Assembly (NCBI RefSeq): GCF_014306155.1 | Contig: NZ_JACRWH010000014.1 | Location: 1-42,409 of the forward strand | DNA from: Holdemanella hominis | Lineage (GTDB): Bacteria > Bacillota_I > Bacilli_A > Erysipelotrichales > Erysipelotrichaceae | Length of the DNA: 42,409 bases | Direction: 5' to 3' | In this document: one piece after another, positions 8,026 to 15,653 of the stretch | Position numbering within the stretch: the first letter of the stretch is position 1 | Layout: every line of letters starts with the position of its first letter | The notes under the pieces: generated by a model | The model's database searches: none | What the model was told of the DNA's origin: nothing | Seen by the model: only the letters and a program-made list of their open reading frames with translations | Translations under genes and position numbers: made by a program

Positions 8026-8686
8026 GACCATTTTAAAAAAATTAGAGAAAATCATTAATTCTTTCTCATCATTCACATCCTCCTTCATACGAAGAATTGA
8101 TTTTTTAAACTTATCCATCTTCTTCTGCACTCTTTCATCATCATGATCATATACTTCACTTCTCAAATCCGATTGGAATTCATAAATATCCGAACTTGCA
8201 TCACTCCACACATCGTAATCTTCCGTATCATATGCATCTTTAATAATTCCATCATAATAGATATCATACATATCCTTACCCGCATCTTCATATATATTCA
8301 TAGATTCCGCTCAAATCTTTGTATTTCACTTTATATGATACATCCTCATTCATAATCAATTCAGCATACTTATAAGCATATTTCCTCAATCGAATGGACA
8401 ACAACTCTGTCTGTTTTAAAGCATCATCATAATACGATTTTACCTTATCTACTTTTTTCGTATATACATCAAAATCCGTTATTTTTTCACTCAAAGCATC
8501 CCTTTCACTCTCTAACTTTGTCTTTGTGGCCTCAACATCCTTGATTGCCATTTCCTCTATTTCATCTATCGTAGAAGCAGATACCTCAATTACATTCACT
8601 TTTCGTTCTGCATCATTTTTGTCAACAGGTGTACTTGTACAACCTCTAAGAATCAAACACAATCCTAAACACACTAACTTTTTCAT
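8008..8686 (-). pseudogene. Lipoprotein gene split by a TA-repeat frameshift
   Basis: Two overlapping minus frames (8288-8686 and 8008-8301) join into one protein of about 225 residues. The N-terminal part has a short signal peptide with a lipobox-like LRGC (Cys16; Arg at -2 is atypical), then a long charged helical stretch. The first frame reads ...GIYEYI-stop and the second resumes IYEDAGKDMYDIYYDGI. One extra TA in the tract at 8290-8297 would give continuous YEYIYEDAGKD. It starts two bases after the merR remnant, so the two were an operon. The family is not recognised. It could be a sequencing or assembly indel rather than a true pseudogene. Confidence 0.7.
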
Positions 8687-8688
8687 TA

Positions 8689-9030
8689 TTATTCACTCTT
8701 CTTTCCAAACTCATCTATTACATCTTCTAAACAACAAGGTAACTCTCCAATTATCTGAACTATATTCAATAAATTTTTTTCGCTTTGTAAATCCTCACAT
8801 TTCTTATCCAACTCGCCCAACTTTCTTTGGCTCAGTTCCTTTAAATTTTCCTCACTCAAAATTTCTTTAACTTCATCCAAACTAAACCCTAAACTCGCCA
8901 ACATTCTTATATCCCATAATTATCTCAACCCTTCTTCATTCTTTGAAATCACTCCCTTCTTTTCATATCTACGAATCATATTTCTTGTGATTCCCATATG
9001 TTCTTCGATTCACTTCACCTTATACTTCAT
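8689..9030 (-). pseudogene. MerR-family regulator with two nonsense codons
   Basis: Translating from the ATG at 9030 (AGGAG 9 bases upstream) gives a 113-codon MerR protein. The winged-helix region reads MGITRNMIRRYEKKGVI, followed by MLASLGFSLDEVKEIL and a C-terminal dimerisation coiled coil. The frame is interrupted by TGA at codon 7 (9010-9012) and TAA at codon 37 (8920-8922). In MerR proteins the second position is normally tyrosine or similar, so TAT/TAC to TAA is plausible. Only the C-terminal 71 residues remain as an open frame, which lacks the DNA-binding domain. The gene is almost certainly dead. Confidence 0.85.
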
Positions 9031-9049
9031 TGCACAATACTCCTTTTTC

Positions 9050-9080
9050 AATTTACAGCCTTGTTCTTAGAACAACGCAA
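9050..9080 (-). promoter_or_regulatory. Relic MerR-type promoter with dyad in the spacer
   Basis: A perfect inverted repeat, TTGTTCT, T, AGAACAA (9061-9075), lies between a -35 TTGCGT (9075-9080) and a -10 TAAATT (9050-9055). That spacing is 19 bases; using TGTAAA as -10 gives 17. A dyad inside a long spacer is the hallmark of MerR-regulated promoters, and this one sits directly upstream of the merR remnant. Confidence 0.5.
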
Positions 9081-9178
9081 GCCAAAAAAGTTATTTCTTC
9101 GTTCCTTCTTCCAAACTTTTTTGCCATAAAAGAGCTTGTAAATTTCGCGAATCAAAAAAAAGCGATACACCGACCGCA

Positions 9179-9207
9179 TTGAGTTTAAAGAATAATAATG
9201 TTAATAT
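9179..9207 (+). promoter_or_regulatory. Promoter placing the start at the choline-kinase ATG
   Basis: TTGAGT (9179-9184) and TAATAT (9202-9207) are spaced by 17 bases. Transcription would begin about 7 bases after the -10, at or next to the ATG at 9214, leaving essentially no 5' leader. Confidence 0.45.
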
Positions 9208-9213
9208 ATCCAC

Positions 9214-10026
9214 ATGAACTTAAATACATGGATAGAAGAAAAATTTAACGCAACAAACTACACACTCGAAAAAACAGATAAAGGCATTAGTAACCACAAC
9301 TATTTATTAACAATCAACGACAATAAATATATGGTACGCGTACCAAAGAAGAATCATGAATCTCTTGGTTTGCAGCATGAACACGAAAAGGAGATTTTGC
9401 CACTTGTTTCTGATTTAGATGTACCTGTTATTTTATTCGATGAAAAATCAGGTATCAAAGTAACAACTTATATTGAAGATGTAGAAACATTTGATGAATG
9501 TAAAGACAAAGACAAATTCGCAAGATGTGCAAATTTAATGAAATCTCTTCATACTAAAAAAGCTCCTTTGTTTATTTTCAACCCTTTTGGAAAGATTGAA
9601 TTCTATAAATCTCAAATCAAAGAATGTATCGTATCTTTTCCAAATGAAGAAAACTTTTTAGAAGCATTAAAAAAAGAATATAAACCAAACACACTATGCC
9701 ATAACGACTTTGTGCAAGGAAATATTCTTTACAGTGATACAAAAGACTATTTGATTGACTATGAATATGCCGCAAAAAACGATTATCGCTTTGATATCGC
9801 CAGCTTCTTTTCAGAAAACAACATCCATTATATTGATCAAAGAGACCAATTCTATCAAGCCTATTTTGATGGAGACATCGACCCAATGATTGATGTTCAA
9901 GTGCAAGCATTTGAAAGAATGGAAGACATCCTTTGGGGATATTGGGCAAATATGCTTTATGAACAAAGAGGCGAACAAATCTATTTTGACATCGCAAAAG
10001 ACAAAGAAAAACATTACAGAGGCTAA
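9214..10026 (+). CDS. Choline/aminoglycoside kinase-family phosphotransferase (LicA-like)
   Basis: A 270-residue cytosolic kinase of the APH/choline-kinase fold. The Brenner motif CHNDFVQGN has the catalytic Asp at residue 165 and Asn170, and the metal-binding Asp is in LIDYEYA (residue 182). The N-terminal lobe has NHNYLL and the lysine-containing YMVRVPKK. Overall it resembles LicA choline kinases, which activate choline for phosphorylcholine decoration of teichoic acid or capsule. No ribosome-binding site precedes the ATG, and an in-frame TAA 12 bases upstream rules out an earlier start. A LicC-like nucleotidyltransferase lies 7 kb away. Ethanolamine or another alcohol could be the substrate. 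Confidence 0.78.
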   Translation: MNLNTWIEEKFNATNYTLEKTDKGISNHNYLLTINDNKYMVRVPKKNHESLGLQHEHEKEILPLVSDLDVPVILFDEKSGIKVTTYIEDVETFDECKDKDKFARCANLMKSLHTKKAPLFIFNPFGKIEFYKSQIKECIVSFPNEENFLEALKKEYKPNTLCHNDFVQGNILYSDTKDYLIDYEYAAKNDYRFDIASFFSENNIHYIDQRDQFYQAYFDGDIDPMIDVQVQAFERMEDILWGYWANMLYEQRGEQIYFDIAKDKEKHYRG

Positions 10027-10041
10027 ATAGTCTCTGTTTTT
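10016..10041 (+). terminator. Terminator shared by convergent genes
   Basis: ACAGAG (10016-10021) pairs with CTCTGT (10032-10037), followed by TTTTTTC on the plus strand. It overlaps the last codons of both the choline-kinase-like gene and the convergent MocA-like gene, whose reading frames overlap by 4 bases. The minus-strand side has a weaker T-tract. Confidence 0.75.
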
Positions 10042-10562
10042 TCATCTATATCCATAAATTCTTCTTCCGATAAAGAAACCGTCAAATACGTATCATCACC
10101 AATGATTTGTTTTGCCCCTTTATCATTACACAATTGTTTTGCCCTATCATAATACATTTTTGGGAGCAACATAGGATTACATAAAATGCCATTATACTCA
10201 CAAATCACGATATGTTTTCCATCTTGAATTGAAACCATTTCCTTTAACGTATCGAATTTTAAATATGGCATATCCGCAACCATCAGTATGCATGCATTAT
10301 TTTGACAAGCGCCCACACCTAACGCGATAGAATGCCCTTGCCCATATTCAGGATGATCATTCATAACAACATGATATCCTAATGACTCAGCCATTTCTTT
10401 TATCTTTTCATATTGTGTGACTACTATCACATCTAAAAAAGCACTTGCCTTATCAAAAGCATATTCAATAAGTTTCTTACCATGAAATTCGTACAAAAGT
10501 TTATTTGAAACAAAGCGTCTGGAAAAACCAGACGCTAAGATAATCAAAGAAATATTATTCAT
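10023..10562 (-). CDS. MocA-like molybdenum cofactor cytidylyltransferase
   Basis: A 179-residue NTP-transferase (GT-A fold) of the MobA/MocA class. The nucleotide-binding signature is at the N-terminus (LASGFSRRF then NKLLYEF), with YGQGHSIALGVGA and the metal-binding ADMPYL following. MocA adds CMP to molybdopterin to form the cytosine dinucleotide cofactor used by xanthine-dehydrogenase-family hydroxylases. Its ATG overlaps the end of the molybdenum-subunit gene by 8 bases, so it is translationally coupled as the last gene of the hydroxylase operon. This context strongly favours MocA over a sugar nucleotidyltransferase. Confidence 0.82.
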   Translation of the reverse strand: MNNISLIILASGFSRRFVSNKLLYEFHGKKLIEYAFDKASAFLDVIVVTQYEKIKEMAESLGYHVVMNDHPEYGQGHSIALGVGACQNNACILMVADMPYLKFDTLKEMVSIQDGKHIVICEYNGILCNPMLLPKMYYDRAKQLCNDKGAKQIIGDDTYLTVSLSEEEFMDIDEKTETI

Positions 10563-12831
10563 CTTCTTTTCCTAATAACACTTTTTCAGCAGTAATAGGC
10601 AAAGTACGAACCTGCACTCCCGTCGCATGTTTTATAGCACTAGCAATTGCACTAGTTGGTGTATTAATAACAACTTCACCAATGGATTTAGCACCAAATG
10701 GACCATTGTCTTCATAACTGCTTTCAAATTCAACGCGAACGCTTGGAACATCCACTCTTGTTGGCAACTTATACTGCAAGAAGTTACGATTACGCATCTT
10801 ACCCTCATTTGAGTATGTGATATCCTCACTCAAAGCCATACCAATACCTTGTACAATACCACCTTCAGCTTGTACTCTGGCAAGATTTGGATTGATAACT
10901 GTACCACAATCAACTACAGAAACATAATCATGAACCTTGATTTCACCCGTTAACTTATCTACATCTACTTCGGCAATACCAACCATAAATGGAGGTGGAC
11001 TTGTAGGTGACATGTGGGAGTCACTGGCAATCAACGCTTTGGCGATACCACCATTGAAACATGTATCCGCAAAATCAGCCAAACTCATTTCATGCGTATG
11101 ATCTAATGTATAGATTTTCTTACCATCAAATTCAATATCTTCTTTATCCACATCAAAGAATCCGGCTGCCGCTTCTAAAATAGAATTTCTTAACTTTTCA
11201 CAAGCCTTTACTACAGCCATACCCGTTACATACGTTGTACTTGATGCATAAGAACCCGTATCATATGGTGCATGATCTGTATCCAATGAACTAGTGACAA
11301 CTTGATCTACATCACAATCCATACATTCCGCAACCATTTGAGCAAGAATCGTATCGCATCCTGTACCCATATCTGTAGCACCGATACTTAATGTATAGAA
11401 ACCATCATCCTGCAGTTTAATTTCAACAGAACCTACATCAAGACCCGAAATACCACTACCTTGCATAGATAAAGAAACACCTAAGCCACGAACAAAATCA
11501 CCCATATCACGTCTTAAAGGTTTATTCTTGTAGTCAATCATTTCCATCGCTTTTTCTAAACAACGATCCAACGCACACGCATTCAATTCTTCATTATAAT
11601 ATTGCGATAACACTTCATTTTCACGTGTCATATTTTTAAAACGGATTTCACAAGGATCCATATTCAATTCATCAGCCAATTCATTAATAATGGATTCAAC
11701 CGCAAACTGTCCCTGTGTAGCCCCATATCCTCTATAGGCACCTGCTCGCATTGTATTTGTATAAACTACATCATATGTAAAACGACTGGCTTTAACATGG
11801 TTATATAAAGGCAAAGATTTATGTCCTGCCAAACCAATTGTAGTTGGACCATGCTCTCCATAAGCTCCTTGATTTGATAATGTATATAAATCTATAGCTT
11901 CAATCGTACCATCTTTTGTAGCACCAATGCGAACATGCATCTTCATTTCATGTCTTGAGTTACTAGCCGCAAAAGTTTCTTCACGAGTATAAACAATCTT
12001 ACTTGGCTTTTTAAGTTTCCATGTGACAAATGCCGTGAAGATTTCACAACAAGCCGTTTGTTTAGCCCCAAATCCTCCACCAATTCTTGGCTTGACCACA
12101 TTGATTTTTGACTTTGGAATTTCTAAAGCATTACTTAAAATTCTTCGAACATGAAAAGGAATCTGTGTAGAACTTACACAATTTAAACGACCATATGTAT
12201 CAATGTAACAATATGAACGCATAGTTTCCATCATTGCCTGGGCATTGGCCTTTGTATGATAATCTCTTTCTAAGACCACTTCACAATCCTTTAATACTGC
12301 ATCCACATCACCAACAACACTTTCTCCGCTGCTGACAATATTACGCTTTACGTCATTACCAATCTCACAAAGACACTTATAATCATCTTCCTCATGAACC
12401 ACAATTGCATTATCAATAGACTTTTCAAAATTTAACAACGGTTCTAATACTTCATAATCTACTTTGATAGCTTTCAAAGCACGATCTACACAATCCTCGT
12501 TAGTTCCCGCAACGATTGCGACTTCATCACCTACATAACGAACTACATTTTCTAAGATTCTACGATCATATGGACTTGGTTCAGGATAAGATTGTCCTGC
12601 AAGAGTAAAACGAGACGTTGGAACATCCTCATACGTATACACTGCTTCAATTCCAGGAATTCTTTTCGCAATGGAAGTATCAATACTTCTAATTTTTGCG
12701 TATGCATGTGGACTTCTTAAAAGCTTAATAATCAAACAATCCTTAGGTGCTAAATCATCACAATATACAGGTTGCCCTGTAACTAAAGCCATCGCATCCT
12801 TTTTGATGACACCTTTTCCTACACTATTCAT
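10555..12831 (-). CDS. xdhA: Molybdenum hydroxylase large (Mo-binding) subunit, xanthine dehydrogenase family
   Basis: A 758-residue catalytic subunit that would hydroxylate a purine or other aromatic heterocycle. It has the N-terminal aldehyde-oxidase/xanthine-dehydrogenase a/b hammerhead domain, then the Mo-pterin domains: GGGFGAKQ near residue 252, RAGAYRGYGATQGQF, a QGSGISG loop and the C-terminal GAKSIGE containing the catalytic glutamate. I chose the ATG at 12831, with GAGGTG just upstream; it overlaps the iron-sulfur gene by 8 bases. The symbol follows E. coli XdhABC usage. The exact substrate is not certain, but the purine-riboswitch permease upstream supports xanthine or hypoxanthine. 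Confidence 0.9.
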   Translation of the reverse strand: MNSVGKGVIKKDAMALVTGQPVYCDDLAPKDCLIIKLLRSPHAYAKIRSIDTSIAKRIPGIEAVYTYEDVPTSRFTLAGQSYPEPSPYDRRILENVVRYVGDEVAIVAGTNEDCVDRALKAIKVDYEVLEPLLNFEKSIDNAIVVHEEDDYKCLCEIGNDVKRNIVSSGESVVGDVDAVLKDCEVVLERDYHTKANAQAMMETMRSYCYIDTYGRLNCVSSTQIPFHVRRILSNALEIPKSKINVVKPRIGGGFGAKQTACCEIFTAFVTWKLKKPSKIVYTREETFAASNSRHEMKMHVRIGATKDGTIEAIDLYTLSNQGAYGEHGPTTIGLAGHKSLPLYNHVKASRFTYDVVYTNTMRAGAYRGYGATQGQFAVESIINELADELNMDPCEIRFKNMTRENEVLSQYYNEELNACALDRCLEKAMEMIDYKNKPLRRDMGDFVRGLGVSLSMQGSGISGLDVGSVEIKLQDDGFYTLSIGATDMGTGCDTILAQMVAECMDCDVDQVVTSSLDTDHAPYDTGSYASSTTYVTGMAVVKACEKLRNSILEAAAGFFDVDKEDIEFDGKKIYTLDHTHEMSLADFADTCFNGGIAKALIASDSHMSPTSPPPFMVGIAEVDVDKLTGEIKVHDYVSVVDCGTVINPNLARVQAEGGIVQGIGMALSEDITYSNEGKMRNRNFLQYKLPTRVDVPSVRVEFESSYEDNGPFGAKSIGEVVINTPTSAIASAIKHATGVQVRTLPITAEKVLLGKEDE

Positions 12832-13285
12832 GATTTTCACCTCGACTTAAATACGCCTTGATTGCACGCATCTGCGACATATATCCAGAACAACGGCATA
12901 AATTTCCGGCTAAATAAGCACGAATTTCATCATCACTTGGATTCACTAATTCTTTTTCCATTGCCAAAACATTCATAATAAATCCTGGCGAACAGAAACC
13001 ACATTGTTCAGCGCCTTGTTTAGCCATAAACATACCGAATTCACCCGCTTCTTTTTGAAGTCCTTCAAGCGTCGTAATTTCACGACCATCGCATCGAACT
13101 GTCAATGTACTACAAGAAAGAATTGGCGTTCCATCTCTTAACACTGTACATAATCCACAGTTTGCGGTATCACACCCTCTTTTTACACTGTAACAACCAC
13201 GGTCTCTTAGCCAGTCAAGCAATAAAGTTTGTGGCTGTACATCATCCTGAATCAATTTTCCATTCACTTTAATTTTAACCAACAT
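12824..13285 (-). CDS. xdhC: Molybdenum hydroxylase [2Fe-2S] subunit
   Basis: A 153-residue electron-transfer subunit. The plant-ferredoxin-type cluster is ligated by Cys38, Cys43, Cys46 and Cys58 (GCDTANCGLC). The second cluster in the helical C-terminal domain is ligated by Cys95 and Cys98 (QCGFC) and Cys130 and Cys132 (LCRC). All eight ligands are present and the length is typical for the separate small subunit. It overlaps the FAD-subunit gene by 11 bases and the large-subunit gene by 8. Electrons would pass from the Mo centre through these clusters to FAD. Confidence 0.95.
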   Translation of the reverse strand: MLVKIKVNGKLIQDDVQPQTLLLDWLRDRGCYSVKRGCDTANCGLCTVLRDGTPILSCSTLTVRCDGREITTLEGLQKEAGEFGMFMAKQGAEQCGFCSPGFIMNVLAMEKELVNPSDDEIRAYLAGNLCRCSGYMSQMRAIKAYLSRGENHE

Positions 13286-14024
13286 AAGACTCTACCTTTC
13301 TCAATAACTTCTGAGTTAATCCCTCAACAAGTTTTTTTCTATATTCCTTGCTTCCGCGCATATTGTCTGCACAATATACATCTAAATCAATATGATCTAA
13401 ATCACAATTATAAACTTTCGCAATGGCTGGTCTTGCACCAAAACAGAATCGGTAGTGGTCTGCACACTTTGTACAAGATGCATTTAAAACACTTAAATCC
13501 GTAGCACTCCTTCTTACAGAAACAAAGGCACTCAGCAAATTTGTCTTCTTCACATAAATATATTCCACAATATCCTTTTCATATGGAAGACTCACAAATT
13601 CTTCAAGTGAAATACGCCCATGTTTATGTGTTTGTACATCACACTCTAAACATAATAAGCTACAGATGACATCACTAAAACTAAAACGCGAATATATACT
13701 TCCTCCAACTGTTGCCAAGTTTCTTAATTGTACACCGACAATATCTTTTACAGCATCTCTAAATACATAACAAGTTGCCTCATTGAAAGCTTGATGCGTT
13801 TCTAATTGCCGCAAAGTTACCATAGCACCAATTTTGAATTCTGCATCATCTTCTTCAATTTGATCCAAGCCTAATTTGCTTAAATCAATAGCGGTCGGAA
13901 TCTGAATGTCTTCCATCTTCAACCAGATCATACCGCCTAGAATCATATTCTTTTTATTTTTCGTTAGTAGCGCATACGCCTCATCTAAAGATTCTGGCGA
14001 TGCATAATTCATTATTCTTAACAT
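13275..14024 (-). CDS. xdhB: Molybdenum hydroxylase FAD-binding subunit
   Basis: The FAD subunit (FAD_binding_5 plus the C-terminal CO-dehydrogenase-flavoprotein domain) accepts electrons from the iron-sulfur subunit and passes them to NAD or another acceptor. The chosen start (14024) gives 249 residues beginning MLRIMNYASPESLDEAYALL. Family landmarks are the MILGGMIWLK flavin loop, RNLATVGGSIYSRFSFSDV and a short C-terminal domain. GG-T-W-type residues in the first loop are altered (GGMIWL), so cofactor contacts may differ. An upstream in-frame ATG at 14084 lies inside the tandem hairpins and has no ribosome-binding site. Confidence 0.85.
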   Translation of the reverse strand: MLRIMNYASPESLDEAYALLTKNKKNMILGGMIWLKMEDIQIPTAIDLSKLGLDQIEEDDAEFKIGAMVTLRQLETHQAFNEATCYVFRDAVKDIVGVQLRNLATVGGSIYSRFSFSDVICSLLCLECDVQTHKHGRISLEEFVSLPYEKDIVEYIYVKKTNLLSAFVSVRRSATDLSVLNASCTKCADHYRFCFGARPAIAKVYNCDLDHIDLDVYCADNMRGSKEYRKKLVEGLTQKLLRKVESYVG

Positions 14025-14054
14025 AATGGATACGCTCTCTTTCTTTACTAAAAT

Positions 14055-14094
14055 TTTAACACAAAAAGAAAGTGTTAAACACAATGTTTAACAC
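14055..14094 (-). terminator. Two overlapping hairpins between permease and hydroxylase genes
   Basis: Three copies of an 8-9 base motif alternate in orientation: 14086-14094, 14072-14080 and 14055-14062. On the minus strand the first and second pair perfectly (9 bp, loop ATTGT) and are followed by TTTCTTTTT, a good terminator. The second can instead pair with the third (8 bp), followed by ATTTTAG. The two stems exclude each other. The element begins 8 bases after the permease stop codon and may act as a leaky terminator or attenuator before the hydroxylase genes. Confidence 0.65.
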
Positions 14095-14101
14095 CGATTT
14101 G

Positions 14102-15409
14102 TTAGTCTTTTTTACCAGGCAAAATTAAATTTAATACGGTTGCGATCACAAACGTCATAATAATTCCGTTTTGTGCAAAAATATTTCCAACCCAACTTGG
14201 TAATTGTGCTAGAACTGTAGGTACTTGTCCAATACCAATTCCAAGACCGATTGCCAAGGCAATAATCAAAGTGTTTCTTTCATTGAATTCAACACGCATC
14301 AATGATTGAATACCACTTACCAAAATACTCGCAAACATAATAACGGCAGCTCCACCAAGTACAGATTGAGGCATAACCGCAAATAAAGCACTTAATTTTG
14401 GGCAGAAACCGCAAAGAATCAAGAAGATAGCTCCTGTCATAATTGTAAAACGGTTAACAACTTTAGTCACTGAAACCAAACCAACATTTTGAGAGAATGA
14501 AGTATTTGGCAAAACTCCAAACAATGAGGCAACAACAGAACCTAAACCATCTGCCAAAACGCCGCCTTGTAATTCTTCAGAAGTTGCTTCACGATCTAAA
14601 CCACCATTTGTGATACCAGAAACATCTCCGACTGTTTCAACTGTTGTCGCAATAAACATAATTCCCATCGCAATAATTACTTCCAAATTAAATTCCATCT
14701 TCACTGGCATAAAAGTTGGAAGTGCAATCCAAGAAGCGGTTTGAACTTGCGTAAAATCAACCATTCCTAACACAATGGCCAAGATATATCCGGCAATAAT
14801 ACCGATCAAAATCGAAGCATTATTCACAAAACCTTTAATTTGTTTGGCGATAATAATTACCAAAATAACAAATGAACCAACCAATAAATGTTTAGGATCC
14901 CCAAAATCAACAGCACCACTACCTCCACCAAAATAATTGATACCAACAGGAAGTAATGATAAACCAATGGAAATGATAACTAAGCTAGTAACAACTGGTG
15001 GGAATAATTTTCTTAATGGTTTGATGAAGAAACCTAACACCATCTCAAATAAACCACCAATTAAACTTGCTCCCATCAATGCACCATAACCATATAGAGC
15101 ACCCATTGCTTTGGCAGTTCCAATAAATCCTGAACTAGTACCCATAACGATTGGAAGTTTAGCTCCCACTTTCCACACTGGATATAACTGAACTAAAGTA
15201 ACAGCTCCTGCAATAAACATCGCATTTTGAATCAATGCAGATTTTAAATCCGGTGATAATCCAAGCATTCCTGCAATAATCAATAATGGACTGATATTTC
15301 CAAGAAACATCGCCAATACGTGTTGGATTCCTAAAGGCAATGCCTCTTTTAAAGGTACAACACCATCAAGTTCATATATCGAACCTTTTTTCACATCTTC
15401 TTTTCTCAT
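14102..15409 (-). CDS. NCS2-family xanthine/purine permease
   Basis: A 435-residue polytopic membrane protein of the nucleobase:cation symporter-2 family (about 14 hydrophobic segments) that imports xanthine, uric acid or related bases with protons or sodium. Family features are GIQHVLAMFLGNISPLL at the N-terminus, VETVGDVSGITNGG in the middle and GVLPNTSFSQNVGLVSVTKV. The start is ATG 15409, preceded by GGAGGAAAAGA. A purine riboswitch with a terminator lies directly upstream and molybdenum hydroxylase genes follow. This strongly supports a purine rather than uracil substrate; the closest named relative by context is PbuX. Confidence 0.9.
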   Translation of the reverse strand: MRKEDVKKGSIYELDGVVPLKEALPLGIQHVLAMFLGNISPLLIIAGMLGLSPDLKSALIQNAMFIAGAVTLVQLYPVWKVGAKLPIVMGTSSGFIGTAKAMGALYGYGALMGASLIGGLFEMVLGFFIKPLRKLFPPVVTSLVIISIGLSLLPVGINYFGGGSGAVDFGDPKHLLVGSFVILVIIIAKQIKGFVNNASILIGIIAGYILAIVLGMVDFTQVQTASWIALPTFMPVKMEFNLEVIIAMGIMFIATTVETVGDVSGITNGGLDREATSEELQGGVLADGLGSVVASLFGVLPNTSFSQNVGLVSVTKVVNRFTIMTGAIFLILCGFCPKLSALFAVMPQSVLGGAAVIMFASILVSGIQSLMRVEFNERNTLIIALAIGLGIGIGQVPTVLAQLPSWVGNIFAQNGIIMTFVIATVLNLILPGKKD

Positions 15410-15425
15410 TCTTTTCCTCCGAAAA

Positions 15426-15451
15426 TAAAAAAGTCTCGTACAAAAACGAGA
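15426..15451 (-). terminator. Riboswitch expression-platform terminator
   Basis: TCTCGT and ACGAGA (15434-15439 with 15446-15451) form a 6-bp stem with a T-rich loop, followed on the minus strand by CTTTTTTATTTT. It lies between the purine aptamer and the permease ribosome-binding site, implying transcriptional OFF control when the ligand is bound. Confidence 0.75.
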
Positions 15452-15480
15452 ATCAACGCGACACAATAAAAAAGTAGGTT

Positions 15481-15551
15481 GATTCATAGTCCCTGAATTT
15501 ACGGTTTAGGGGTAGAAACATCGACACCGTATTAGTCGATATATACGAAAC
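15481..15551 (-). ncRNA. Purine riboswitch (guanine/xanthine type)
   Basis: The minus strand shows every core element of the purine aptamer. The P2 stem ATCGAC / GTCGAT has loop AATACGG, matching the conserved loop 2. J2/3 is GTTTCTACC. P3 has loop CCGTAAA, the conserved loop 3. J3/1 is GACTATG. P1 pairs GTTTCGTA with TATGAATC with one mismatch. The specificity position (74 in xpt numbering) is C, so it should bind guanine-like purines (guanine, hypoxanthine, xanthine), not adenine. A -10 TATAAT at 15560-15565 puts the transcript start a couple of bases before P1. It controls the NCS2 permease and probably the hydroxylase operon. Confidence 0.93.
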
Positions 15552-15583
15552 ACGTTAGGATTATATCATTAATTAAACAAAAA

Positions 15584-15621
15584 AAATAGGACAAATCGTC
15601 CTATTTCAGATTGTTGACAAA
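15584..15621 (-). repeat. Left terminal inverted repeat of the IS1182 remnant
   Basis: A 38-base end that matches the reverse complement of 16578-16615 except in the 5-base loop of a 23-base palindrome and at one further site. The palindrome AATAGGAC / GTCCTATT followed by eight T residues on the minus strand also makes a credible terminator for anything transcribed through the element. Confidence 0.8.
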
Positions 15622-15653
15622 AGCCTATACCTTTTCGTAAGGAAATAGGCTTT

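Noticed and set aside
8288..8301. Programmed ribosomal frameshifting at the lipoprotein and ADH overlaps
   Set aside because: The junctions are short TA tracts, not X_XXY_YYZ slippery sites, and no downstream pseudoknot or strong stem is evident; the required shift is equivalent to missing two bases.
8689..9030. Recoding of TGA as tryptophan to keep the MerR gene intact
   Set aside because: The frame also has a TAA, and TGA is used as a normal stop nearby (for example the end of the ABC ATPase frame at 36324).
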